From Stenotrophomonas maltophilia (GTDB taxonomy: Bacteria > Pseudomonadota > Gammaproteobacteria > Xanthomonadales > Xanthomonadaceae): a stretch of DNA of 36,921 nt. Below are positions 23,001 to 29,810 of this stretch, one piece after another. The position numbers were made by a program, and so were the translations under genes. Below the pieces are notes generated by a model. That model made no database searches and had not been told where the DNA came from. It saw only the letters and a list, made by a program, of their open reading frames with translations. The stretch spans positions 1 through 36,921 of the forward strand of contig NZ_RAUX01000030.1 in assembly GCF_013464485.1 (NCBI RefSeq), read 5' to 3'. How positions within the stretch are numbered: the stretch's first letter is position 1; the number at the start of each line of letters is the position of its first letter.

Positions 23001-25373
23001 AGTGGTCGCGCGGTGAAGCGCAGTTATGACGCCGCCAATCGCCTATCGATGCTGACTTTCCCGGATGGACGCGGCAGTCAATCATGGTCCTACACGCCCG
23101 ATGGCCTGCCGGCGGAAATCAGTACCCAGAACGATGCGGCACGACCGGTCGTCATCAACCGATACCAGTACAACCGGCGGCGCCTGCTCACTGGCGAAAC
23201 GCTGCAGCACCCGGACCTGGGCACGCTGAACCTCGCCTATGGCTACGATGCCAACGGTACCCTGGCCAGCAACACCTATCCCGGCGGGCGGGTCGTCAGC
23301 TATGCACCCGATACCCTGGGCAGAGCGACAACAGTGGGTGGCTATGCCAAGGAAGCCACCTATTTCGCCAATGGTGCATTGGCACGGTTCGTCTACGGCA
23401 ACGGGGTCGTGCATACGATGACCCAGAACGCGCGCGGCCTGCCCGACCGCAGCCGTGACGCCACGGCCGCCGCTGCCGTGCTCGACGACAGCTACGACTA
23501 CGATGCTGGCGGCAATGTCATGGCCATCTCCGACGGCCTGCCGGGGGCGCCGGGGAACCGTGACATGACCTATGACGGCCTGGACCGGCTGCGCACCGTG
23601 ATGGCACCGGGATTCGGCAATGCTCTGTATGAGTACGACGCGCTGGACAATCTGCGCCGGGCCAAGGTGGGCAGCAGGGATCGCACGCACTACTTCGATC
23701 CGACCAACCGGCTGGTGAATGTGGTCGAGACCGGCAGTGGTGCCACGGTGACCGGCCTGGGCTACGACGTGCAGGGCAACCTCTCCATCCGCAATGGCCA
23801 GCCGTTCACCTTCGACTTCGGCAACCGCCTGCGCGCGGTCGGCACGACGGAAAGCTACGAATACGATGCCCACGGCCGACGCGTGAAAGCATCGGCGGAA
23901 GGGGCCGGCGCGATCTACTCGTTCTACGACAACGGCGGCGTGCTGCGTTTTCAGCGCAACGAACGCACAGGCAAACAGACCGACTACCTGTACCTGTCAG
24001 GCAGCCTGGTGGCACAGGTGCATGGCGAGGCGGCGCCCAGCGTTCCGGCACTGAGTGCACCAGGCTACATCACCCAAGGCAGCGTGAACCTGACCTGGAG
24101 TCCGGCAGGTGGGGCCAACCGCTACGAACTGCAGCGTGCGCTGACCGGCACTTGGAGTACGGTCTTCGATGGCGCGGCGCAGTCGTTCACCAGCACTGGC
24201 CTGGTTACCGGCACCTATCAGTTCCGGGTGCGCGGCTGCCGTGCGGTGTGCGGCGGATGGAGTAACGTCGCATCAGTGGCTGTGGCGCTGGCACCGTCCA
24301 CGGTGCCCGCACTGACGGTGCCCGCCACAGCCTTCAATGGCACTTACAACGTGGGGTGGTCCGCAGCGTCTGGCGCCGAGCGCTATGAGTTGCAGGAGAG
24401 CGCCAACGGAGGTGCATGGGGTCAGGTTCATAACGCAGCCGGTCAGTCCAAGGCATTCAGTGGTAAGGCCGCGGGAAGTTACAGCTACCGGATCCGCGCA
24501 TGTAATCCGGTGGGATGCACCGGATACAGCGCCACGGCGTCGGTGGCAGTGGTGTATCCGCCTGTCGCTGCGCCAAGCGTCTCCGCGCCGGCGCGATCTG
24601 CACCGGGCAGTATCGGCATTGGCTGGAATGGAGTGGCCGGTGCCACACGCTACACCCTCCAGGAAAGCAGCAATGGTGGGGGATGGGTCACGCTGTTCGA
24701 CGGTAACGCCAGCTCCTATGCCACCGCTGCGCGCGGCGTGGGCAGCTATGGCTATCGGGTTGCTGCCTGTAACGGCGCGGGCTGCGGGCCATGGTCGGCC
24801 ACCGCAACGGTTGCGGTGATCGGGGCGCCGACGATCGAGCCGGTAATCAGTGCGCCGGGCCTGGTGAACGTGCCGCAGTACAGCCTGAGCTGGTCGGTAC
24901 CCCCCAACAGCGAGAGCTTCGTACTGGAGGAAAGCGCCAACGGAGGTGGCTGGACGGTGGTGCATAACGGCGTCGGAAACAGCTTTGGTGCAAGCCGCGG
25001 AAATGGCAGCTACGCATATCGCGTACGTGCCTGCAACTTTGCAGGGTGCAGCCTGAACTCCGGAGTGGCGACGGTGTCCGTGGTACTGCCACCGGGAGCA
25101 ACCTATCTCTTTGAGGCTCAATGGCTGAGCAGCAAGACGGCGCCTTATCAGATCCAATGCACGGTGGGTTGGGTCGCCTCGGCCGGCGCGACGGAGTACC
25201 AGCTGGAGCCGGCGTCCGGCGGTAAGACTCTGTATGCAGGTCCCAAGACCTATGTGCAGTCAAGGAATGGTACGTACTGCGCCAGCAGCTACCGGGTGCG
25301 GGCGTGCAATGCCGGCGGTTGTTCAGAATGGTCGGCAAGCTTCCCGGTCACTCGCGGCGTACTTTGGGAGTAA
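20058..25373 (+). CDS. Secreted YD-repeat (RHS-like) shell protein with five C-terminal FN3-like repeats
   Basis: This protein is 1771 aa. AAGGAGG 5 nt ahead fixes the ATG at 20058. A signal peptide (about 1-36, LSTLLLLLAAIGLPSVGLAQ) leads into an N-terminal beta domain (about 40-290). YD repeats follow to about residue 1320 (for example YDSMGRLRSQQFP, YDAAGNVLWS, YDAANRLSMLTFPDG, YDALDNLRRAKVG, YDAHGRRVKASAEG). The YD array stops at YLYLSGSLVAQV, just where RHS proteins usually go on into HTDALGSP. Here five fibronectin-III-like repeats of about 88 residues follow (starts near 1327, 1413, 1501, 1591, 1681), each ending in a form of YRVRACNxxGC. The RHS core is instead in the next gene, 3 nt away. 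No PAAR or VgrG-type domain is seen, so Sec export is likely. It probably forms a surface or secreted toxin shell. Confidence 0.85.
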   Translation: MRSRATLRPRQSGPVGLSTLLLLLAAIGLPSVGLAQIVPTWRQEYDKRLKYGDLVEPLKGEIFGEQVNLYDGSISFKATDISLPGNSELPVALSRSRSASDGSSESPLGDWDLDVPSLSGVYGDLPETAAQGHWMPAARCTTVGAPPTLEVWNRRNTQKVNFNPHTYWDGVRLSLPGGGGEPLLGGNGDARQPQPQLGQPAPWNTKGGWVITCLAALKSGQPGEGFLGHAPDGTKYYFDWMVARPNGSATLQPFGPESNAQLGRKRVHLYPSQIVDRFGNWVRYEWSGTRLQRITASDGREISLAYQSNGLIASATAAGRTWTYGYTDADILRTVTLPDGTQWIYSLPPLSVTHKYAEYTGQNIWDYMEYPATCSRVNKIVPSEITMTVQHPSGALGTFLFRPFRHGRKNVTLDCQTSGDNHLIAEGWNYTPIYRDAMSLVAKTISGPGIPTAQWTYQYTNLNGAYAQDLGGPVIPAGQAEPKITTETLPDGVVRVYEFGKEVAYNDGLLLSTTTRSGGSVVRVDRNNYYPDAQLDAAPFPKEAGKDFKYGANDLKAHYNRPVQSAVVEQDGVQFSRTVQTFDAFAREVTVVEANSAGQSRTSTTAYYDNPALWVNGQSARSVLNGIEQSRTEFDTAKALPLRAYAFGRLAQQVTYAADGTVASVSDGRGNTSHLSGWKRGVPQQLRMPATAEAPNGAVRTVAVDDNGWITSLTDETGATTSFSYDSMGRLRSQQFPTGDTVNWNGVTMDLQRLGSAQFGVPAGAWKHSRIQGGRRTDTYLDAMFRPVLVTENANNVRDSAVVTRYDSSGRTVFVSYPTRQFSSIGAALDGATTQYDALGRPVLVSQSSELGTLATRTEYVGNLSVKATNPRGQSTTTRHLAYDQPTYEMPLTLQHPEGVVTEIQRDVLGKPLAITRRSADGSQSLTRRYVYDAYQQLCKTIEPETGATVQDYDAAGNVLWSAAGTGLTSTAGCNRSEALASGRAVKRSYDAANRLSMLTFPDGRGSQSWSYTPDGLPAEISTQNDAARPVVINRYQYNRRRLLTGETLQHPDLGTLNLAYGYDANGTLASNTYPGGRVVSYAPDTLGRATTVGGYAKEATYFANGALARFVYGNGVVHTMTQNARGLPDRSRDATAAAAVLDDSYDYDAGGNVMAISDGLPGAPGNRDMTYDGLDRLRTVMAPGFGNALYEYDALDNLRRAKVGSRDRTHYFDPTNRLVNVVETGSGATVTGLGYDVQGNLSIRNGQPFTFDFGNRLRAVGTTESYEYDAHGRRVKASAEGAGAIYSFYDNGGVLRFQRNERTGKQTDYLYLSGSLVAQVHGEAAPSVPALSAPGYITQGSVNLTWSPAGGANRYELQRALTGTWSTVFDGAAQSFTSTGLVTGTYQFRVRGCRAVCGGWSNVASVAVALAPSTVPALTVPATAFNGTYNVGWSAASGAERYELQESANGGAWGQVHNAAGQSKAFSGKAAGSYSYRIRACNPVGCTGYSATASVAVVYPPVAAPSVSAPARSAPGSIGIGWNGVAGATRYTLQESSNGGGWVTLFDGNASSYATAARGVGSYGYRVAACNGAGCGPWSATATVAVIGAPTIEPVISAPGLVNVPQYSLSWSVPPNSESFVLEESANGGGWTVVHNGVGNSFGASRGNGSYAYRVRACNFAGCSLNSGVATVSVVLPPGATYLFEAQWLSSKTAPYQIQCTVGWVASAGATEYQLEPASGGKTLYAGPKTYVQSRNGTYCASSYRVRACNAGGCSEWSASFPVTRGVLWE

Positions 25374-25376
25374 GAC

Positions 25377-26393
25377 ATGAACGGATTCTCTGCGATGTTG
25401 ATCCGCGTGGCGCTCGCGTCGGGTGCACTGGTGGTCGGCGCAGCACCAGCGGCAGCTCAGGAAGTAGTCGAGTACATCCACACAGATGCGCTCGGTTCAC
25501 CAGTGGCGATCACCGATGCAAGCGGCAATGTCATCGAGCGCACGGTGTATGAGCCGTATGGGGCGGTGGTCAATCGGCCGTTGAAGGATGAGCTGGGATA
25601 TACGGGGCATGTGACAGACTCAGGTACGGGGCTGAGCTATATGCAGCAGCGCTACTACGATCCGCAGATTGGGCTATTTCTTAGTGTGGATCCGGTCACG
25701 GTTTACAAGAGCCCTGCTGCGATGTTCAACCGCTATCGGTACGCAAATAGCAATCCGTATCGCTTCTATGATCCAGATGGTCGATGCACGGGATCGAGGA
25801 TCAAAAATGGTGATGGGACATGTGCGAGCACAGGTGAGTTCACAACAAAGGCTTCATCTGTAAGAAGCTTGGACCCGAGAAATGTTGATAAGGTCTTTAC
25901 ACATTCGTCTGTGTCGTCATTGGGTGGGCAAGCAACTCCGTCCGAATTTCCAAAGGAAACTCGTTCTGCTTTGAGCAAGTTCCTGGGGTCATCTGTGGGA
26001 GGGGCGATTGGCAGGCATGCGGTGCTGAGTGGTCAGAAGATTGACATGGAGCAAATCCTCCCAAGCTCCGGATACCCTCCGGTATTCTCGGGTGGGTATG
26101 CGGGTACTAATATCGTTACTTATAGTCTTGAGTGGCGCCAATTTTTGGCGTCCAATAGATTTGGAAGAGAGTTCTCTGGTGCTGGATTAGATGTGCTTCT
26201 TGCACATGAGATTGGTCATACGCCAATAGCTGGAGCGGTCTTTGGCTATAGCCCAGCCACATCTGATGCCAATGCCGATGAGTTCAATGCGGTGCGATTT
26301 TTAGAGAATCCATACAGGCGGCATTTGGGATTGCCGCTAAGAACGCATTACTCTGGAATTTCCGTGCCAGAGCCATTGCTTGGAGGGCAGTAA
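25377..26393 (+). CDS. Secreted RHS-core protein with zincin (HEIGH) toxin tip
   Basis: This 338-aa protein has its own signal peptide (ALASGALVVGAAPAAA-Q, cleavage near 27-28). The RHS-associated core covers about residues 31-133: YIHTDALGSPVAITD, TVYEPYG, GYTGHVTDSGTGLSYMQQRYYDP, FLSVDPV and NPYRFYDPDGR. A tip domain of about 205 residues follows. H277-E-I-G-H281 is a zinc-protease HExxH motif. The downstream EFNAVRFLENPYR (E302, E310) and LGLPLRTHY recall M91/NleD-like zincins found at RHS tips. G+C falls sharply from about 25780, as usual for exchanged tips. A GGGAG lies 6 nt before the ATG. It should be co-translated with the shell gene. Toxin activity is inferred from layout and motif. 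Confidence 0.8.
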   Translation: MNGFSAMLIRVALASGALVVGAAPAAAQEVVEYIHTDALGSPVAITDASGNVIERTVYEPYGAVVNRPLKDELGYTGHVTDSGTGLSYMQQRYYDPQIGLFLSVDPVTVYKSPAAMFNRYRYANSNPYRFYDPDGRCTGSRIKNGDGTCASTGEFTTKASSVRSLDPRNVDKVFTHSSVSSLGGQATPSEFPKETRSALSKFLGSSVGGAIGRHAVLSGQKIDMEQILPSSGYPPVFSGGYAGTNIVTYSLEWRQFLASNRFGREFSGAGLDVLLAHEIGHTPIAGAVFGYSPATSDANADEFNAVRFLENPYRRHLGLPLRTHYSGISVPEPLLGGQ

Positions 26394-26394
26394 G

Positions 26395-26757
26395 ATGTTT
26401 CCTATCACCACGGCTTTCCTAATGCTTGTTGCGACTGGCGTGGGATGCGATTGCAGGTCCGGTGGCTGGGCACAAGTGGTTCAGAAGACTGAAGCGCTCG
26501 TTATGCACAGGGAGTCATTTAGGGTGCCGAGAGATCCAGTGGGCTCTGAATATGAAGCCGCCTGTGTCAGAGTTCGATTCCAGATTGATAAGCGTGGGGA
26601 GCCGATCAATGTCAGCATTGACAAGAGCTCTAGAAATAGGGCGATCGATGTTGCTGCCAGAGAAACATTGAAGAAGTTCAGGTTTGAGTTGCCTCAAGGC
26701 GATTCTGAGGGAGAATTTGCATTGGTGTTTGACTATCCGTCGAGAGATGCTCCGTAA
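26395..26757 (+). CDS. Small exported TonB-C-like protein, candidate immunity or accessory factor
   Basis: This 120-aa protein starts 2 nt after the toxin gene, with GGAGGG 7 nt upstream of ATG 26395. The N-terminus (MFPITTAFLMLVATGVGC) is a signal sequence, possibly lipoprotein type (GVGC). The C-terminal half reads VRFQIDKRGEPINVSIDKSS, then AIDVAARETLKKFRFELPQ and GEFALVFDY. That is the beta-alpha-beta pattern of TonB C-terminal domains. It has no proline-rich stalk, so it is not a full TonB. Position directly behind the toxin suggests immunity or maturation. That is inference. Low G+C matches the toxin tip. Confidence 0.6.
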   Translation: MFPITTAFLMLVATGVGCDCRSGGWAQVVQKTEALVMHRESFRVPRDPVGSEYEAACVRVRFQIDKRGEPINVSIDKSSRNRAIDVAARETLKKFRFELPQGDSEGEFALVFDYPSRDAP

Positions 26758-26997
26758 ATCGAAAGTCGGAAAGTGATCCAGGATTGGCCCTTGGCAGCCT
26801 ATGGAACACCAGGCCACACATTGCGGGCCTTGTCGTCATTGCGGAGATCGGGTGGATTATCGCCCGGCATGCGCCGACAGCGAGTCCGGAACCTCGCTCA
26901 CCATCTTCTGCTTGGCCTTCGGCAGCTGGCTGATTCACTCCAACTGCCGCTGCAGCACGGCTGGGGTCATGTTCGCTACCGCCGGCTGTAGATCACT
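26758..26997. other. Gap with G+C-rich remnant; possible decayed regulator
   Basis: The part from about 26840 to 26990 is richer in G+C than its neighbours. On the minus strand a frame interrupted by a TGA reads about LQRQLE-stop-ISQLPKAKQKMVSEV. This resembles the extreme C-terminus of XRE-type helix-turn-helix regulators. The match is short and weak, so I treat it as a possible pseudogene scrap. No convincing intact gene is seen here on either strand. Confidence 0.25.
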
Positions 26998-27348
26998 GTG
27001 CGTCGAACCCGCTCATGCCTGGCAGCTGTGGTCATTTCACTGGAGCTGCAAGGTTGTGATTGGTTGTCGGATCCTGTGATTGCTGTAAAGAATGTTGGAA
27101 GGGACGTGATTCATGACATCAGCTTGGAGGTCGGCGGTGGTGCGGTTGACCTAAGAGCAATTCCTGTCGGTGAAAGCAGGGCTGCAAAACCGGAGATCGC
27201 TGCTGATTCCTCGCTTGTCGTAACGTACTACGAGAATAATGCCCATGTGGTTTGCTATGGAGATGTGTATTTTACGAACAATCTCTATGTCAAGGATGAG
27301 GAGGATGTGGGTGGAGGGATTTGCCGTATGGCGGAAGTTGCGGATTGA
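26998..27348 (+). CDS. Predicted small lipoprotein in the toxin island
   Basis: A 116-aa hypothetical protein. The N-terminus RRTRSCLAAVVISLELQGC ends in a usable lipobox (L-Q-G-C, Cys20). The mature part (DPVIAVKNVGRDVIHDISLEVGGG and VTYYENNAHVVCYGDVYF) is beta-rich with two more Cys. No family is recognised. The start is a GTG at 26998 without a clear ribosome site. It was chosen because it leaves the lipobox at a normal distance. AT-rich codon use matches the toxin tip. A second immunity gene or a remnant of an older cassette are both possible. Confidence 0.5.
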   Translation: MRRTRSCLAAVVISLELQGCDWLSDPVIAVKNVGRDVIHDISLEVGGGAVDLRAIPVGESRAAKPEIAADSSLVVTYYENNAHVVCYGDVYFTNNLYVKDEEDVGGGICRMAEVAD

Positions 27349-27406
27349 TGTGAGCGGCGGAGCGTGTCGGCAGAATTTTTATAGTGCAGTACCAACGTGA
27401 GGATCG

Positions 27407-27709
27407 ATGAAAAGCCTTGTTGAGAGTTACCCCGTTTGGGCTTCCATCATTCTAGGTGCCATGTGGATAAACGCATTTGCGGCTCACAGGATGTTGCTGA
27501 AAATCGAGCGCGAACGGCCAGAAGTGCTTGCTGCAGCCGGAATCATCAAGGTTGACTGGTGGCTTGGGTGCTTGCGTGGTATCGCAATGCTTGCCCTCAC
27601 TTCCAAAGGGCAGGCGCTCCATCGGGGTGAACGGTGGGTGTTGAGGGGTGTAGTGATGATGTACGTCTTTTTGATTGCTTCCGGCGTATCCATGCTTGTT
27701 GGCATGTAG
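27407..27709 (+). CDS. Small two-helix membrane protein of unknown function
   Basis: A 100-aa hypothetical protein. Hydrophobic segments lie at about residues 10-27 (VWASIILGAMWINAFAAH) and 80-98 (VVMMYVFLIASGVSMLVG). A charged loop, KIERERPE, and a moderately hydrophobic middle (WLGCLRGIAMLAL) lie between. GAGG 5 nt before ATG 27407 is an acceptable ribosome site. No family is recognised. Membrane proteins of this size are frequent as immunity proteins in toxin islands, but nothing here proves that role. Confidence 0.5.
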   Translation: MKSLVESYPVWASIILGAMWINAFAAHRMLLKIERERPEVLAAAGIIKVDWWLGCLRGIAMLALTSKGQALHRGERWVLRGVVMMYVFLIASGVSMLVGM

Positions 27710-27830
27710 AAGACCCTGTCTCAAGGCCGCTGATGGTGGAATGGTTTGGCATTACGATGAGATTGCCCGTTCCTGGCATTACTCGGCATTTCCCAGTTTC
27801 ACCTCTACTGGCTTGCGTCCCACGAGCAAT

Positions 27831-27857
27831 AAAAACGCCGCAGTCCCCTGCGGCGTT
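27831..27857 (-). terminator. Rho-independent terminator of the sufS remnant
   Basis: AACGCCGCAG and CTGCGGCGTT form a perfect 10-bp stem with a 4-nt loop. On the minus strand a TTTTT run follows. It is the diverged counterpart of the terminator behind intact sufS (30842-30870). Confidence 0.75.
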
Positions 27858-27884
27858 CCCGTATTTCCCTGACTCTGGCGAATT

Positions 27885-28749
27885 TCACCCCAGCAACTTC
27901 CGCACCTTCGCCAAGGCGATCATGAACCGCTCGATCTCGGCGTGCGTGTTGTAGAACGCCAGCGAGGCACGGCAGGTGGCGGCGACGCCGAAGTACTGCA
28001 GCAACGGATGTGCGCAGTGCTGGCCGGAACGCACGGCCACGCCTTCCAGGTCGAGCAGGGTGGCCAGGTCGTGCGCATGCGCGCCGTCGATCAGGAACGA
28101 GACCACGGCCGCCTTCTCCGGCGCCTCACCGATGATGCGCAGGCCCTCGACGCGACGCAGCTCTTCGGTGAAGTGGGCGAGCAGCTCGGCTTCACGCGCC
28201 TCCACGTGCTCCTGGCCGATGTCCTGCAGGTAGTCGGCGGCCACGCCCAGGCCGATGAAGCCGGCGATGTTCGGGGTGCCGGCCTCGAACTTGTGCGGGG
28301 CATCGTTGAACACGGTGCCGTCAAAGCTGACTTCCTTGATCATCTCGCCACCACCGAGGAACGGCGGCATCGCGTCCAGATGCTCGCGGCGTGCCCGCAC
28401 GATGTTGGCGTGGTGCTCCATGCGCGAGACCAGAATCACATCACCGGACTTCAATCGCGGCAGCGCCCACGAGTACGCCACCAGGTTGATGGCGAAGGTG
28501 GTGCCACTGCACAGCACCAGATCGCTGGGGCGCACGTTGAGGAAGCGCGCCAGCGTGTTGCGCGCGCCTTCGTAGGCATCGGTGGCTTCGCTGCCTAGGG
28601 CATGCACCGCGCAGCTGACGTTGGCGTTGTAGCGGCGATAGAACTCATCCACCGCGCCGATCACCTGCACCGGTTTCTGGCCGGTGTTGGCGTTGTCGAA
28701 ATAGACCAGCGGCTTGCCATGCACTTCACGCATCAGCAGCGGGAAGTCG
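27885..28749 (-). pseudogene. Truncated, internally deleted sufS copy
   Basis: This is a second sufS segment, nearly identical to 30898-32089 with scattered mostly synonymous differences. It lacks the first 23 codons. The shared sequence ends at 28749, in the gggaagtcg stretch, where it joins unrelated toxin DNA. An internal stretch of 109 residues is replaced by one Arg, a net loss of 324 bp that keeps the frame. The lost part includes VDGSQ and the PLP lysine (K238 of the intact protein, in GHKM). The active-site Cys in RSGQHCAHP remains. An open frame runs on to 28883 as a chimera with antisense toxin sequence. A functional desulfurase is ruled out by the missing lysine. Confidence 0.9.
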
Positions 28750-29177
28750 CGAGGCCTGTAACCAGCGCAACTAACTTGGAAGTGGGAGCTGATATCGCAC
28801 AGCTTTCCGACCAGTCCTATACGACTGTCAATTTTGCTCTGGGTGACGCGACTTCGGGTGTTGGAGCGGGCAGCGTAGTTCAAGGGCAGAACAACTACTC
28901 AGGACCAGGTGTGAGGGTGGCAATTGCTCATACACATCCGGTGAACACCGCGTTCAGCTACTGGAAGGGATCCTGCTTCTGCGGCGGTCGCTGGGAGGGG
29001 AGCCTTTATCGCGGTGACTTGGAGCGAGCAAGATCTGCAGGCGTAAATAGCTACGTAGCCACTCCAAGCGGATCAGTCATGGGGTTCGACTTCAGGGGAA
29101 TGAATGGAGCAGTCAATGCGCGATCGAACCCAAGTGCGTACATTGCGGCGGAAGACTACTTCTTTAAGGTGAAATGA
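28749..29177 (+). pseudogene. Orphan RHS-type toxin tip, DUF4329/JAB-like
   Basis: This is a 5'-truncated coding segment of about 142 codons. It has no start of its own; the frame only opens because it runs in from antisense sufS sequence. Readable features are TNLEVGADIAQLSDQ and AIAHTHPVNTAFS. These are followed by GDLERARSAGVNSYVATPSGSVMGFDF, the HTHP/D/A-G-Y/TPxG pattern of DUF4329-type domains found at RHS C-termini. It ends AAEDYFFKVK. The stop overlaps the next ATG (ATGATG). It looks like a displaced tip kept with its downstream partner. The family call rests on this motif pattern only. Confidence 0.6.
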
Positions 29178-29653
29178 TGAATGCTGGGCGCTGGGTGTTT
29201 CCAGTTATCACGCTTGTTTTGGTTCTGGGTGCTTGCTCTTCATCTAAACAGAATGAGGGGCTCGCGGATACCCCGGGGAGCTGCAAAATCCGTGGCAACG
29301 AGGCGGGGGCTGAAACGTGCATGACTACGATGTCTGCTCTGTTGTCCCAGCCGGAAAAGTTTGATGGGCGCCTCGTTTCTTTCTACGCCTGGGTGGATCA
29401 GATCAATGGATCTATTCTGTTCTTCCCATCGCGTGATGCATTGGAGTCAAGGGATTCGTTCAGCTCATTGGTGGCGTATCCGCAGTCAAGTCCGGATGCC
29501 TTTAAGGAGCATTCTTCCGTTGAGGGCGGGGAGCGTTTCATGCGGGTTAATGGCAGGTTTCGATGGAATCGTGATGGCGCCATCGAGTCGCGGATTGATC
29601 CGGTGGATGTGGATCGAATGGGGGTAATGGAAGAAGTTAAGCTGCGCTTATAG
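29174..29653 (+). CDS. Predicted lipoprotein, candidate immunity for the orphan tip
   Basis: This 159-aa protein has a clear lipoprotein signal: WVFPVITLVLVLGAC with lipobox LGAC at about 18-21, followed by SSSKQNE. The mature part contains CMTTMSALLSQPEKFDGRLVSFYAWVDQ and FMRVNGRFRW. That pattern of a small beta domain with an S/Q-P-E-K-F-DG start recurs in small envelope proteins downstream of toxins. It overlaps the orphan tip stop by a few bases (start 29174 or 29177), so the two were one cassette. Immunity is inferred from position. Confidence 0.6.
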   Translation: MMNAGRWVFPVITLVLVLGACSSSKQNEGLADTPGSCKIRGNEAGAETCMTTMSALLSQPEKFDGRLVSFYAWVDQINGSILFFPSRDALESRDSFSSLVAYPQSSPDAFKEHSSVEGGERFMRVNGRFRWNRDGAIESRIDPVDVDRMGVMEEVKLRL

Positions 29654-29758
29654 ACGGATGGGTCGGTTTGGCCGGTGGCAGGTGGCCGAGCAGGATGATG
29701 TCGCCATTTTTCATTTCAACATGACTCCAGAGCCACATTTCGCTGGACTACGCTGAAT

Positions 29759-29772
29759 CCTGATGCATCAGG
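29759..29772. repeat. Perfect 14-bp palindrome CCTGATGCATCAGG
   Basis: A gap-free palindrome lies in the 157-bp stretch between the lipoprotein and the transposase, near the undetermined left end of the insertion sequence. It could be part of an element end or a regulator site. Nothing else is recognised in this gap. Confidence 0.35.
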
Positions 29773-29810
29773 TTTATCAATGAGTTAGACCCTGAGGTTC
29801 CCCAACGTTT

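Noticed and set aside
25374-25376. Split RHS gene as a frameshift or sequencing error
   Set aside because: The first frame ends with a normal stop after a full FN3 repeat, and the next has its own ribosome site, ATG and signal peptide. A single base change would not restore a typical RHS junction.
26801-27079. 92-codon Cys-rich plus-strand frame
   Set aside because: It overlaps the better-supported lipoprotein frame, lacks a ribosome site, and its composition looks random.
27634-27954. 106-codon plus-strand frame running into the sufS remnant
   Set aside because: It overlaps the two-helix membrane gene and the terminator, and reads antisense into sufS.
27885-28883. 332-codon open frame as a functional second cysteine desulfurase
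   Set aside because: It lacks the PLP lysine and 109 contiguous residues, and its first 45 codons are antisense to the toxin fragment.
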